Shown here: positions 25,267 to 35,647 of the stretch, piece by piece
How the letters are laid out: every line of letters starts with the position of its first letter
Numbering within the stretch: the stretch's first letter is position 1
Assembly (NCBI GenBank): GCA_016165875.1
Contig: JABBOT010000035.1
Span: 20,616-84,615, forward strand
Length of the DNA: 64,000 bases
Direction of reading: 5' to 3'
From: Acanthopleura granulata
Taxonomy: Eukaryota > Mollusca > Polyplacophora > Chitonida > Chitonidae
Program-made: the position numbers and the translations under genes
The notes under the pieces: model-generated
The model's database searches: none
Told to the model about the DNA's origin: nothing
What the model saw: only the letters and a program-made list of their open reading frames with translations

Positions 25267-26249
25267 ACATCTATTACGGAGAATATATCAGTAGTCTTAT
25301 AAATTAGGCGTTTTCTGTAAATTTTTACTGTATTATTTCTGACTGCTCGGATGTTTGCCAGATAACCCTAGCCATATTAGCATCCACGAAGCCAAGATCT
25401 GCCCAATGTAATTCCCGTGTCAAATGTTAAGTGTAGTACATACACACAGTCTTGCAAACATGTTACTATGACCAGATGTGTGGAGCCAATCAGTAATACT
25501 TCTTTGACAGTCACATCTAAAATGAACCTCATGCTGGTTTAGTCAAAAACATATTATTAGTGCATATACCTTTTTGACTTAAAATTATAATCTTCCTATC
25601 TTATTTTTAGGGTAGTCAGCCTGGTTTATTATGAAAGCTAGTAACTAATATTAAATTATGTTGTTTTACAAATGCTCAGTGTTTCAACTAAATTTTAGCC
25701 TGGCATTAATTATCTAATCTTCAGCAAGGGAAACTGTCCAAAATGTCGCTGATCCAAAAAGCTTTAAAAGATGAACAGGTTGAATAAAGAAATGCATAAT
25801 GACATTAATAGAAAAGAATAGGACAGTGGCAGAAAACGTTTTTTTTTTCTGAGAAATGACAGGATGATATCAAACCCAATTATGCAATTAAAGCTGTTAG
25901 CCAAGAGCGCTGTCAGAATAGACGTTATTTTCCTTTTACCACTTCTGGATGTCCGATGTTGACACATACTGAAAAAGAAAAATGTGATAAAGTTGAAAAC
26001 GAAACTCAAGACATCTATGTATTATAAACAATTATCCTAGTACTAGAAACTAGCTTGAAGACAAGTTAGCATTGATGTTTTGGATTTAGCCAATAATAAA
26101 AGACAGAAAAAATACTACGCTGCTAAGTTTATTCAGTTCCCGCGGTAAACTGCAGTAATTTTGCCTTATACAAAGCCCTCATATTGTGCATACAATAAAA
26201 TTTTAACCATTTCTGAAAGGCTTTACCATCATAACGTAATAACCACACA

Positions 26250-26860
26250 TGAAAAAAATATTACTAGCAGATCCATTGCCCTTGTGCCAGATCGGTTCAC
26301 AGTTTGTGTCAAGAAAACTTGTAAAGGCATTTTTAATAAAATTCCAAATGGCAGCCAAATCCCGTGAGCAGTCAAACATCGGAAATCGCCAAAAGATTTA
26401 TGACCATTGCAGTATCTTGCCTATCCAGCTTGGTTTCTTCATCATTGGCAGTTTTTTTATGGATGTTAGAACTCGAATCCGCACAATTTCAGGAGATGTC
26501 CCCTACCAATTTCACAGTTTTTATTCTACAGGATTAAATTAAAATTTTTCAAAATGGCGGGTAGTAACGTGATAAAAGTGTGCATTTTACAGATATGGAC
26601 ATCCACACTGTACTACTGAACTTTGGACAACGATTTGTTTATAAAACAAAGTGTTTATAAACAAGGAAGTCGGTCGGTTTAGCGGTTTTTGAAAAGAAGT
26701 TTTATAAACTTATTTATATTATTCAAACTGGCCTGAAAAACAATTCAAAAGCGGGTACGGTAAAGAGTTTTCTGACCATAGCAGTATATTGAGTGTCAAG
26801 TTTGGTTTCTTCATCTTTTGTAATGTTAAAGATATTTGACCCCAAAGTGCACAAAGAATA
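26250..26860 (+). repeat. Two diverged copies of an unknown dispersed repeat
   Basis: The phrase TTATGACCATTGCAGTATCT ... AGCTTGGTTTCTTCATCATT near 26397-26445 recurs as TTCTGACCATAGCAGTATAT ... AAGTTTGGTTTCTTCATCTT near 26770-26818. A related AGCGGTTTTTGAAAAGAAG phrase near 26680 recurs as AGCGGTTTTTGGCAAGAAGG near 28200. No coding or terminal features; class unknown. Confidence 0.55.
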
Positions 26861-27126
26861 ATAACCTGAACGATTTCAATATGTGTCCCTCCATGATGTT
26901 ATTCAGTTATCCAGCAGCGTTTCCGGGATCCACGCTATTACCTTTTTACTTTATCTGGTATTCCGATGTCCACATCATCGCAGTATACAGAAAGAAGTGA
27001 TAAAACTTAAAGCTGTTTTACAACAACGTTGCCGGATTTCACGTTATTATATTTTTACCATTCCTGATATCCTGGTAATAAAAACGAGAAAAAAAACAAA
27101 AACAAAAACAAAACAAAGTCATAAAA

Positions 27127-28017
27127 TTGAAAGGGAATACCCGGGATTTGAATTCGAGACTGCTAGGTTTTATATACTATGGGCCTATTACTAAAGATCA
27201 GTATGGAGACAATGCAGATTTGATTTTTCCTTATAAGAAAAGAAAGAAGGAATACATTGTTGCAAAGTTTTTTCCTGTTCCCGTGGTAATCTGTCGTGAT
27301 TGGTTTCATGCCGCCTTATATATCTTAAATTCTGATCGCCTTGATCAAACCCCTCCTTTTTTCCGTGATATGCAAATTCCCCCTGCTTTGGATCTGACGC
27401 ACAGACCTTTCTATTATCCAGAACACATCACCATAGGTTTCAGCAATTATATGTCTAAACAATCTACAATCCACACTTATGTAACAAGAAGTCATACTTT
27501 CGATCTGTATAACCCTAATCTCCCATATTATTCTATTAAGTGTACGGGTCCCGGAGAATGGAACAAACTGTCCTTCTGCATACGTTGTATATGCTAAATG
27601 TGTCACTTTAAATCAAGGCTCAAATCATACTTTGTCCATAATCGAGTAATAGTCAGTGGTGTACAGCGATGTAGTGAAGCTCTATCATAGCACACGAATT
27701 TTTAATTTTTTTTTTTATTTCTTCTCTCCTTTTCCTCTTATTTCCTTTCTTGCATTGCTGCGCTGTGTAGAATTTGTTTATTCACACCATGGCTTTATAC
27801 TCTTGAAAAACCTTGTAAAAATCCGCCATCGTATAGTTTTATTTTCCTCAATCATTTGATGGGGATAGAACACGCTCTCAGGAGCTTTAGTCCCGTCAAT
27901 ATGGTAATTCCTTCATGTATAAAATATTTATGGATATGTGTTATCGATGTCTATAAAGTTTGTTCTTTTCTTTTTTATACTTCACTTGTGAATAAAGAAA
28001 TTAAATCAAATCAAATT
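27127..28017 (+). mobile_element. LINE 3'-end fragment (reverse-transcriptase C-terminus and tail)
   Basis: The plus-strand frame at 27127-27597 (156 codons) ends with TRSHTFDLYNPNLPYYS ... GPGEWNKLSFCIR, and after a stop the next bases read FKSRLKSYF. The pattern TR...GPxxWNxLPxxIR...FKxxLK is the usual C-terminus of CR1/Jockey-type LINE ORF2 proteins. Only this extreme end is recognisable; no RT active-site block is present. The likely 3' end is the AATAAAGAAATTAAATCAAA repeat near 27990-28017. This is a 5'-truncated, decayed copy. Confidence 0.7.
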
Positions 28018-28271
28018 GCCCAGATGTCAAGAAGTTCTATAAAATGTTTTTCTTGGATCAGTTACGACAGTTTTTAGGGTTCGTCTAGTTTGGCACTATT
28101 GTCATTAGTCTGCCACATCCAGACGGAATTCAAAACATTTTGCATTGTGAGTAGGTCTTTATATGTATTAAGAGTAAAAAGTTCAGCTCGACGAGTTCAG
28201 CGGTTTTTGGCAAGAAGGTTTGAAAAGGTTGTTTACAAAATGAAAATGGCCCCCCAAACCACCTGACCAGT

Positions 28272-28514
28272 TCAAATAACTCGAGCCTCACTACTCACGT
28301 CGTGCCCGCCATTACGGCGAGGAGCTCTTACTAGAGTCCAGCACATTCTTTTCGGATTACTCGGCGAGTTTATTGGCGAAGCGGCCATCCGGAGGAGGAT
28401 GAAGGCGATCTCGCGATCTTTTTGGCACTCTGACGGTGTATAGAAATCGCTTAGAACAGGTTCGGGCCATGTGGGGCTAAGAGTTTTCCGCATGACCTGA
28501 GCGTACTCGCGCAT
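28272..28514 (-). CDS. Short cassette ORF, hypothetical
   Basis: An 81-codon minus-strand frame beginning MREYAQVMRKTLSPTWPEP, with an upstream in-frame extension that includes Cys. It is the last frame of the left minus-strand block, about 160 bases after the stop of 28678-28911. It ends at the GC-rich/AT-rich boundary, which I take as the left limit of the cassette. No domain recognised. Confidence 0.4.
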   Translation of the reverse strand: MREYAQVMRKTLSPTWPEPVLSDFYTPSECQKDREIAFILLRMAASPINSPSNPKRMCWTLVRAPRRNGGHDVSSEARVI

Positions 28515-28677
28515 GGCGGCGTCGAAATTGCGACATGTGCGCTCTGCGCACCCCTGTCAACGAAATTCGTCATTAATCCAGTCCAGAAGCTTTGTCCTTT
28601 TTTGAGGCCACGCCGCCTGCGTCGCCTGGAGCTATTCTATAGCTTTATCGTGGCGTTTGTGGAGCACATTATTCCCA

Positions 28678-28911
28678 TTATTTCATAATATCTGCAGGAA
28701 TAATTCCTTGTTTAATAAGCAGGTCCTTCGTGGCCATAGCGAAACCGACATCGGTTATAAGCAGGCCCACATCCCGGGGTGTGAAATCAAGTTTTGGTTG
28801 GGCACTTCCAGTGACCATTTTACTTAGGCGGTCGTAGCCCATGGTAAGAGCAGAGAGAACATCACTGTGATAAATCGCGTTGACAAACATCTTTCCATCA
28901 GGGATACTCAT
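28678..28911 (-). CDS. Cassette ORF, hypothetical 77-residue C-terminal segment
   Basis: Minus-strand frame ending DLLIKQGIIPADIMK, with an internal FTPRDVGLLITDVGF stretch. Its beginning (SIPDGKMFVNAIYHSD) resembles the peptide DGRFVSAIY encoded in another frame near 30160, so the motif D-G-(R/K)-x-(F)V-(S/N)-A-I-Y occurs twice in the cassette. This suggests the gene was split by an insertion or duplicated in part. Mixed helix-prone sequence without signal peptide or transmembrane segment. Function unknown. Confidence 0.5.
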   Translation of the reverse strand: MSIPDGKMFVNAIYHSDVLSALTMGYDRLSKMVTGSAQPKLDFTPRDVGLLITDVGFAMATKDLLIKQGIIPADIMK

Positions 28912-28952
28912 ATTTGAAGCTCATTCCATATGGAAAAGGTCTTGGTATGTAT

Positions 28953-29334
28953 CTAATTGGCTAACAACGTTTTGCAGTGGCTCTGAAGGTATTGTTTCAA
29001 ATGACTTTGGTGACACGTAGTGCCGTTGCCACCAAATAACTTCTGCCAGCCCCCAAACCCCAGCAATACAAAGAGTTCAGTTGGGTGTATGTGGAGTAGG
29101 TGGCCGCACCTTCTGAATGTCTTTTTGGTCCCTCTCATTATTATCGAATTTGGTCTCTCTGAGTTCGGCCAAGAATTGTTCCTGTTTGTTTTTTCTGGCT
29201 GCGGCCCCTGTTTGCCATGCGGCTACCTTCTTGGGGTTCTTTAGACTCTCCTCAACCGAAGGCGTCTCATTGGGTGAAGTCTCTGTCACCGGTGCTGCTA
29301 TCATCGTCTTCTGTTCCCGGGCATGCATGTTCAA
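28953..29334 (-). pseudogene. Cassette ORF pair with frameshift, hypothetical
   Basis: The frame 29077-29334 encodes 85 residues, rich in Ala, Lys, Glu and Pro, with a charged helical stretch KNPKKVAAWQTGAAARKNKQ ending in PTPHTPN. Just past its stop, another frame (28953-29138) gives a short hydrophobic LFVLLGFGGWQKLF segment that could be a membrane anchor. The pair looks like one small protein (charged helix plus hydrophobic tail) broken by a frameshift, but this is inference. Confidence 0.4.
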
Positions 29335-29512
29335 ATTGAAAATGCTTCATGGTAGTCAAAGTGGTTGTAAGGGAAGCTAAATACATGCCGAACCGGTGGT
29401 ACAGCTCGCATGTGGTACTGATAAGCATGTGTTCAACAAATGGGTCAGATTCATGATCGTCAATTATTTTGGGGAGATTTTCTGGAGGGACTGGTAGGAA
29501 CGATCCCGCCAA
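29267..29512 (-). CDS. Short cassette ORF, hypothetical
   Basis: An 81-codon minus-strand frame with PENLPKIIDDHESDPFVEHM and a following STTCELYHRFGMYLASLTTT helix-like part. It overlaps the next downstream frame by about 70 bases in a different frame, which fits either compact packing or a frameshift within one gene. No family assigned. Confidence 0.4.
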   Translation of the reverse strand: MAGSFLPVPPENLPKIIDDHESDPFVEHMLISTTCELYHRFGMYLASLTTTLTTMKHFQFEHACPGTEDDDSSTGDRDFTQ

Positions 29513-29879
29513 CCCCGACTACAGCGCGGTACGACCCAGAGTCTTCGTAACAACCCCACTAAGCTGCATCTCATAACGAGTCTTTCAGTTACTTTGTCGT
29601 CCATGTCTTCTATTTTCTCGGGAGTGGAGTCTTTTCCAAGGAGCTGCCTGCACCGTCCACCACCAGCAAGCCTCTCTCGTTTTTGCAGACATGCGGCACG
29701 ATCCGATTCTGTTCAACTGGCGCCCCCTCCATGGGGCGGTGGGGGCTGGTCATCACTCTGCAGCAACTCGTCGATAACTACATGGTAATTCATGGTAGTA
29801 CTATACCCTATTGGGAGTCATCGAAGTTTAGGTTTAATACAGAACTGACTTCTGATTATCGATGCTTAACATTTGATTA

Positions 29880-30083
29880 TCAGTGCAACAGCACGATGTA
29901 CTCAGTCGGCTGTTCAGTCTCCAGTATTAGCTTAGAATGCTTTGTCTCTGCAAGGCGCTGACGTACCACGGCGCGTTCTTCTCTTGTTGAGATCACATCA
30001 TTTTCTCGGAGGCATTCTGCAAACGAGTCTTGGTTTTGTCGCACAGTGGGGCACACACCCTCCAACAGGTCGAGAATGAACAT
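29880..30083 (-). CDS. Short cassette ORF, hypothetical
   Basis: A 67-codon minus-strand frame, MFILDLLEGVCPTVRQNQDS..., dominated by charged helix-forming residues (REERAVVRQRLAETKHSK) and ending before an AT-rich break at 29800-29880. No known domain. Confidence 0.4.
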   Translation of the reverse strand: MFILDLLEGVCPTVRQNQDSFAECLRENDVISTREERAVVRQRLAETKHSKLILETEQPTEYIVLLH

Positions 30084-30158
30084 TGTTTAACCACACCCAG
30101 ACTGTCAGCAGATGACAGCCGAATGGGGTCCTTTGGGAGAATGCTTTCAGTAGATTGC

Positions 30159-30303
30159 GCTGACAAACCTGCCATCTTCAACATTCAGCTGGACGTCCAT
30201 GATGAAGACGTCTAAAACACCGGCATCCTGTGCCCTTTTCATGAGCTGAAGGGTCAGGGCTTCAGTGGTGTTTTCCACTGCCATGGAGCTTGTCATCATG
30301 ACT
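30159..30303 (-). pseudogene. Broken cassette ORF with the repeated DGRFVSAIY motif
   Basis: The minus-strand frame reads ...ALTLQLMKRAQDAGVLDVFI through to DGRFVSAIY and then stops. The final motif matches the start of 28678-28911 (DGKMFVNAIY), so this may be the N-terminal half of that gene, displaced by later insertion, or a second paralogous gene. Not a functional frame as it stands. Confidence 0.4.
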
Positions 30304-30710
30304 TGACCTCAAGTCCAGCCATAGGGCGTATTTATTCCTTAAGAACTGTCCCAAAGTGACGTCTGCGAGGTCCAGGTCCTTTGCAGCTATATACGTTATT
30401 GGGTGCCGCTTGCTGCTAGCAGCAAAGGACTCTTTTGCCTCATCTCAATGCTGGTAGGCGCGCATGCCCTGACTATATCTTATTAGGAACCCTCTCGATC
30501 GTGACGTCTACCTTTGTGATCCTTGGGGTGGAGAAGGTTTTAGAGTCTCTATTGAAAGGGTCGGCGGGAATCTCTTCGAAGAGCATCAAGATGTTAATGT
30601 TGAAGTTTCACACACTGTCGCCCTTGTCTCTGCGGATTCTTCAGTGGTGCAAAACGCGGTCGTACAGGATTGAGAGGTACCGTTGTACTGGTAGAGGATT
30701 AAACGAGCCA

Positions 30711-31344
30711 GCTCTGGATGGTGACCATGTCATACTCCAGATTGATGTCATTCATTTCGTAGCTACTTTTTGCTGCTTCTGCGTCAGTGGTTAGAATCAC
30801 CCGGCTATAGTCATTGAATGTTAGCTCGTACTCGAGTGGGACCTCTAAGGCTTTCTGGTACAACGGCATGTGGCTAGAGAGCAGTTCGAAATCTGGTGGT
30901 ATGTAGAACCGGTTGCCGTAGGCTTGGGCTATTGCCCGGTCTGATGCGTCTATTCACATTATCTACACCGATGCGCATCTTTGTTATGTTTCTATTGTCG
31001 GATGTATCAATACCTTGGTATTGCGTGTTGGCTCTCCCTTGGGTAGTCTTCCAGTCGTCCGTACAACAGTGGAAGACGTCGGAATCATCTATGGCCCGCC
31101 CTGTATTTTGGGCTAATGTCCTATTTTCATCGGGAGAGTTTAGCGTGATGGTGAAGGCCAAGCCGGTGGTCCCCGTGATGAAAACATCATCATCACCGAA
31201 ATTGGGGAAGCGAACCAGAAGTTTCTGGTTCTGATCTATCCTACACTGGTTATTTGTGATAACCACGAAAGAGCACACACCTTTGGCCCCCAGCTGTTCA
31301 TAGAGCTTGCGGTGAGGGTTGAGCTTGCGTCCGTTTTGTCTCAT
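30711..31344 (-). pseudogene. Largest minus-strand cassette gene, one frameshift
   Basis: The frame 30874-31344 (156 codons from MRQNGRKLNPHRKLYEQLGA) runs into a stop. Reading continues in another frame from FYIPPDFELL near 30904 to a stop at 30711, giving roughly 210 residues in all. The C-terminal part (EYELTFNDYSRVIL; INLEYDMVTIQSWLV) alternates hydrophobic and polar residues, as expected of a beta-strand-rich protein. It also contains FITGTTGLAFTITLNS. A capsid or other structural subunit is my best guess from this pattern and the context, not a recognised match. Its start lies head-to-head with the plus-strand block. Confidence 0.5.
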
Positions 31345-31386
31345 GCTTATTAAAGTAATGTACGACTATATTACATCTTCAATACA

Positions 31387-31536
31387 ATGGCTGATTAGGG
31401 TTTTGACCTTGATATGGGTGATCTTGATATTGATGAACGAGATGATGAGGGGCCGCCAGGGATCTCTTACCCATCAAGAGTGGAGCAGCAGTATGACAGC
31501 CAAAAACGGGGCAAACACACAATCACTTGCACGTGA
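31387..31536 (+). pseudogene. Short acidic cassette ORF with an early stop
   Basis: From ATG 31387 the frame meets TAG at the fourth codon, then continues from ATG 31414 through GDLDIDERDDEGPPGISYP to a stop at 31536. It is strongly acidic at its start. The next plus-strand frame (ATG 31495) overlaps its end. It could be an independent small gene or the displaced N-terminus of that next one. Confidence 0.4.
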
Positions 31537-31954
31537 GCTCACACGGGCAGCCTTAGATGACTATTATAATGCCATGGAGAAAGACGGGTTGACCCCCTCT
31601 GCTGGGAGACATTATTCTGATTTCCAGCTGGCCCATGGTCGAGTAAGCCTTGTAGCTTATCCCAACCTTAAGATTGTCAACACACGTACAGGCACCTCAC
31701 TCAAGCAATCGACAATAGCGAGTCGTGGTGGTGGGATGGATGTCATGCGGGATGGACTTGGTTTTGTTGACTGGAAGCGGGTCAATCTGCCATCAAAAGC
31801 GGTGCCAGTTCTTCAGAAAGCGAAGGATGACCTAGGTGGAGTTACGGCTGCGGTAGAGAATGTGGAACTACAAGACCTACAGAAAGTGGTACAGGGAACA
31901 TCTGAAGCAGTTACAACAATCGAAACCACGTTGACTGATTTTCAACAGATTTAG
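31495..31954 (+). CDS. Plus-strand cassette ORF, hypothetical helical protein
   Basis: The open frame actually extends back to 31319, but ATG 31495 (MTAKNGANTQSLARELTR) is the more sensible start, because the upstream part has low complexity and overlaps the divergent gene. It encodes about 152 residues: a helical LARELTRAALDDYYNAMEKD, a middle with VAYPNLKIVNTRTGT and GGGMDVMRDGLGFVDW, and a long amphipathic C-terminus (LQDLQKVVQGTSEAVTTIET). A related reading continues after the stop in other frames to about 32180, so the gene was longer and is now truncated by frameshifts. From memory it belongs to a family widespread in invertebrate genomes; function unknown. Confidence 0.5.
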
Positions 31955-32482
31955 TGACACCCCACTGAACCTCCGTGAGCTGCGGGGGTTGATAAGGCAC
32001 TGCTGACCATCAGAGGTAAGCTGACAAACAACCTACCTAAACTCACTGCACCCGACGAGCACATTGCTTTGGAAAATAGAAAATTTGATGGAGTTGAAAC
32101 AGATGAGTTCTCTAGGCGCCGCATTGCAGAATGATTTGCGAGACCTTCAAGATGAAAGAGAAACTGGCCATATTACTTGGCGCCCTGTATAGACTCACGC
32201 CAAACGCTTCACCCACCTTGGAGCGGGAGTACTTCAGGACGTTCTGGTACCGCTCTATTTCTGAGGGAAGATCAATAGGTCATGCCGTGCCTCCCGTGCC
32301 TAAGATACTGCTACCGGTCTGTGCTTGTGCTCCGAGGATTGCCCAAATATAAGTCAGAATGGTGTCGTTCACGCTTTCCACGCCTGCTTGGGAAACCCCT
32401 TCAATCGTGTCAAGCTACTATTACACAGTCTGTACCCTTAACAAAGAAGTGTTCCAACCTTTGGGTGCTATACTGAAACTGA

Positions 32483-32920
32483 ATGAAGCTACTGGTCGTG
32501 TGGGGCTGGAAGTCACAAAAAAAGGGTATCAGTCTGTTAGATCTAGTTGATATCTTGGGATTCTCAAACGCAAGAGAACTCATGGGTAGAATAAATGAAC
32601 TAGACAACCTACTCAAACTGACGCCTCACGAAGAAATATTTGTCCACCTAGACGAGGTGAGCGCGTCCGAAAACAGCACCCCAGTGTCTACAAGTAATGT
32701 ATGTAGCTCTACTCTTCTGAGGGCAGTCTCTATATTTCACGAAGGCATGAAATCCGGAAGGAAGGCGGCATTTGCAGAGCCACAGGACAAAAGACTGTTG
32801 GCTGGTTTCGTGTCGGGGTTTACTGTAAAGCTGTTAAACAATTGTGACCAAGCTATAGATACAGCATACTTAAGCGTGGCTTTACACATTCGCCAGCACG
32901 ATGTACTCAGTCGACCCTAA
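32483..32920 (+). CDS. Plus-strand cassette ORF, hypothetical, ~145 codons
   Basis: Begins MKLLVVWGWKSQKKGISLLD and contains VDILGFSNARELMGRINELD, EEIFVHLDEVSASENSTPVS and AGFVSGFTVKLLNNCDQAID. The true start may be further in, because the first residues look unrelated to the rest. It ends 20 bases inside the following ORF (32901-33308) in a different frame, a compact overlap. It has no signal peptide or membrane segment. Family not recognised. Confidence 0.5.
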   Translation: MKLLVVWGWKSQKKGISLLDLVDILGFSNARELMGRINELDNLLKLTPHEEIFVHLDEVSASENSTPVSTSNVCSSTLLRAVSIFHEGMKSGRKAAFAEPQDKRLLAGFVSGFTVKLLNNCDQAIDTAYLSVALHIRQHDVLSRP

Positions 32921-33308
32921 TTGCACTGACATAGCTTTATCGGATCTGGCAGATGTTGATGGGCTTGAGCCGCAAGGCGGGGATGGAGGGATTTACGGCT
33001 TTCACTTCCAGCATGGTGTTTATTCACGAAAGAAGGTGCTGTTGGGGAGATCCGGAGAACGAGCGAAGTTTAATGAGATCGCCGATGCGGATATCGAAGC
33101 CCCGAATACGCCCCAAAAGTTCAACCTGGTTCTATCTAATAATGAGAGATGGGTTCTCGTTAAATCGGATGATCCCAAATGGGACATTGATCTGGTTGTG
33201 ACCCCGCTCCTGGCACAAACACTAACGGGCGGTGTTGCTGGAACGGTATTTAATTTCGGTATGGCTTTCCCCTCTCGTGCACGCTCCAGGGATATAAAGT
33301 TCATGTGA
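32901..33308 (+). CDS. Plus-strand cassette ORF, hypothetical, ~135 codons
   Basis: ATG at 32901 (MYSVDPNCTDIALSDLADVD) lies within the end of the preceding frame. The protein has a Gly-rich DGLEPQGGDGGIYGFHF section, then FNLVLSNNERWVLVKSDD and a hydrophobic LAQTLTGGVAGTVFNFGMAF that may be a membrane or core segment. Its TGA stop overlaps the ATG of the next frame (TGATG, 33306-33310), a coupling typical of compact genomes. Intact along its length, one of the best-preserved frames of the cassette. Function unknown. Confidence 0.55.
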   Translation: MYSVDPNCTDIALSDLADVDGLEPQGGDGGIYGFHFQHGVYSRKKVLLGRSGERAKFNEIADADIEAPNTPQKFNLVLSNNERWVLVKSDDPKWDIDLVVTPLLAQTLTGGVAGTVFNFGMAFPSRARSRDIKFM

Positions 33309-33710
33309 TGAAATCAGCGGAAGTTGGCTGTACTATCGAAGGTCGTTCAGAGACAACATCTTACCACGATATCAACACAAAATTTCCCAATCACAGGTCA
33401 CCCCCGAATTCCATAGTTATTCTGGATATTGTATTGGGTGCTAATCCAGTCCCCAAGCGCTTCCAGATTCTTCCTGGCTTGAGGATCGGGTGGCCGGAAG
33501 AGCATTCCGGAAAAAGCGTAATTATGGTTGTGAAAATGCTTCCGTGATTTAATAATGTCGAGACGACGCTGGACAATGTCAGGACCTCTGCGGCACAAAC
33601 GGTGCAGGTGAACCGGATAAATCTAGAGGATGGCATTGAGTTGAATCGGTTAAGAGTAAGAGTTAAACTCTTCTTAGATTTAGAATTGAACATTATGGCG
33701 GCGTCTACAT
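33308..33710 (+). pseudogene. Plus-strand cassette ORF interrupted by one stop
   Basis: ATG 33308 overlaps the previous stop. The frame is open to a TGA at 33545-33547 and then stays open in the same frame to a TAA at 33708-33710. The second part is a heptad-like, coiled-coil-prone stretch (FNNVETTLDNVRTSAAQ ... LNRLRVRVKLFLDLEL). One nonsense mutation in an original gene of about 133 codons is the simplest reading. Confidence 0.5.
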
Positions 33711-33714
33711 AAAT

Positions 33715-33963
33715 ATGGCGCCACTGTATCCAGCATTCAACCCATCTGTCTCGACTGAAGATTCCCACGAGTATAGATTACAACATATTAGCACTCTGAA
33801 AAAAGAGTTAGAAAGTCAGAGAGATGTCTGAGCTACATTACACGAAAAATACCGCCGAACTGTCAACGCGGTTAATGGTATTGATACCTTGCTGTTCACG
33901 GTACGTATGGGCCTGGGCGTCACGGGAATGTTGCCCACGATAATTGCATGGATGAGCACTTAG
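33715..33963 (+). pseudogene. Plus-strand cassette ORF with a nonsense codon; small membrane-type protein
   Basis: ATG 33715 (MAPLYPAFNPSVSTEDSHEY) is followed by a charged helix (LQHISTLKKELESQRDV), a TGA, then in the same frame EKYRRTVNAVNGIDTLLFTV and a Gly-rich hydrophobic end. Beyond its TAG at 33961-33963 related coding continues to about 34300 in broken frames (SKLNRIRDHVSTAL ... EVEKQQEMKK). The charged helix plus Gly-rich hydrophobic segment suggests a membrane-associated protein. From memory this too belongs to a family common in invertebrate genomes. Confidence 0.45.
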
Positions 33964-34984
33964 TTTGCGGCCTTGTCAGTGGGGTGGGTAAGTTTGTAAG
34001 CTGGTGACTGTCCGTCGAAGGTAAGAAACACAATGAAATTCGCTTACTGGCTGAGAGTAAGCTTAATAGAATCAGAGACCACGTCTCTACAGCGCTGATT
34101 GGCGGTAAGATTTTGGATACCGAGTTTCGGTGAATACTCGGTGAAGTCGAGAAACAGCAAGAAATGAAAAAAAAAACAACAGATTCGAGTGGGTACAGCT
34201 CATAGCTCGATTTCATTAGATAAGGAAATGAAAGAAGCGTTAGTGCAGCCGGGGTGGGGCGAAGCTCCAGAGCAATTCATGAAAAAACTATCCAAATGAA
34301 GTGTTGGACAGAGGTGGGATACCGGAGTTCGATTTACTTGTAGTATTATTCACAAGTCGGCTATAAGATGTGTGCATCGCCCTTATCCAATGTACGCACT
34401 GTTACCTCAGTTGGGGTCAGGTCGGGTGTACATTATACACAATGTTTATGAAATAAATGAAAGAACCCGACTCAACCATAAAACAGATGGTCTAATTAGG
34501 CCTGGTAACCCAGACCTCAACTCACGGACAGCTGAGAAGACCGGTCATGAGTTCTTTGACTACGATCTGCTATAATACTGATTCCGTGAAGTGAAAAGAA
34601 GCAAAACTCTTTTCCCGTAGGGTTTTAATTTTCTTTTCAATGTTGTGTGCTGCGGTAGTCTTTTTCCACACCCCCTTCTGTGTCACGTCTCGCCAAACTT
34701 GCCACGTCTCGCCAGCGTGACTGCTTTCTATCTCCAAGGCGTTGTGCGATACACATACGGGATATAGTTCGCTGTAGGTCGCTAAGCTTTATTTATAGTA
34801 GCTGTTCTCGAGTCGAACTCTCTAGCCATGTAAATATAACTCGGCTCTCGAATGGGGTGTTATATTTTCACCGTTCTGGTCTAGAGGCTTGCGTTTCTGC
34901 GTTCATTTTATCTAGCGTCATAACCACGCCGGTAATACCTGCGGGCCCTTATTCTTAGCCTGATAATGGCGGCTGCGTCGTACA

Positions 34985-35176
34985 TTACCTGCACAGCGCG
35001 AATACAAACCATAGGTGGTACGGCATCCTGCTCCGTATGCCTGGCATGGTGTATATGTCTGTGCCCCTTGCCTCATCTGTTAATTGTGCTGCGAACAATA
35101 CACGCCGGTAATACGCTCCAACCTCTGCACATCCCTCGGACAGGTTGTATATATCCCGATCATTAACCACGAGCAC
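34985..35176 (-). CDS. Right-block cassette ORF, hypothetical
   Basis: A 63-codon minus-strand frame, MLVVNDRDIYNLSEGCAEVG..., with YYRRVLFAAQLTDEARGTDI and a PGIRSRMPYHLWFVFALCR end. The related phrase Y-Y-R-R is encoded again in a broken frame near 34940, hinting at a partial duplication. No domain recognised. Confidence 0.4.
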   Translation of the reverse strand: MLVVNDRDIYNLSEGCAEVGAYYRRVLFAAQLTDEARGTDIYTMPGIRSRMPYHLWFVFALCR

Positions 35177-35239
35177 CTCTCTCGACCCATTATGGTCTTT
35201 ATCTTTTAGTTGTGTTTTTCTTAATAGGATTCGAGAGAG

Positions 35240-35539
35240 CTATATTATATTTACACCGTTCGGGTAGAAGCAGGGCTGGGTGGGGCGGCCCTGGCCCAGG
35301 TGAGCTCCTGATTTCGTGTATTTCTCTAACAGAGGTTCGGTCCTGCTTCTAATTAGTGGTCCCGCATTTCTACATTCACAATTATCTATGTACGCGAACG
35401 CGCTCCAGCCTACATACGCAATTAGCCCAATTATACGTGGATTCTTATGTATTTGTCCTATCAGGTTGTGGTGAACGAGAGTTGGGGGCTCTCTTGGGGG
35501 TGGGGAGGGCCCTATCGGGATGTGAGCCAGAACCCACAT
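35240..35539 (-). CDS. Right-block cassette ORF with a predicted membrane segment
   Basis: A 99-codon minus-strand frame. A Pro-rich start (IPIGPSPPPREPPTLVHH) precedes the hydrophobic IIGLIAYVGWSAFAYIDN, then an Arg-rich RNAGPLIRSRTEPLLEKYTK and HLGQGRPTQPCFYPNG. Overall it reads as a single-pass membrane protein. No named family. It is the clearest gene of the right minus-strand block and supports the cassette reaching at least 35.5 kb. Confidence 0.5.
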   Translation of the reverse strand: MWVLAHIPIGPSPPPREPPTLVHHNLIGQIHKNPRIIGLIAYVGWSAFAYIDNCECRNAGPLIRSRTEPLLEKYTKSGAHLGQGRPTQPCFYPNGVNII

Positions 35540-35647
35540 TTCCTATACTATTACAGGCGTCTACTCAGTGGCGAGTGTACTCTACCCTGAGACGTTCTCA
35601 GTTGAGTTTAAACTCTACATGTTTTACATTCCAATCCTGAGTCGATT

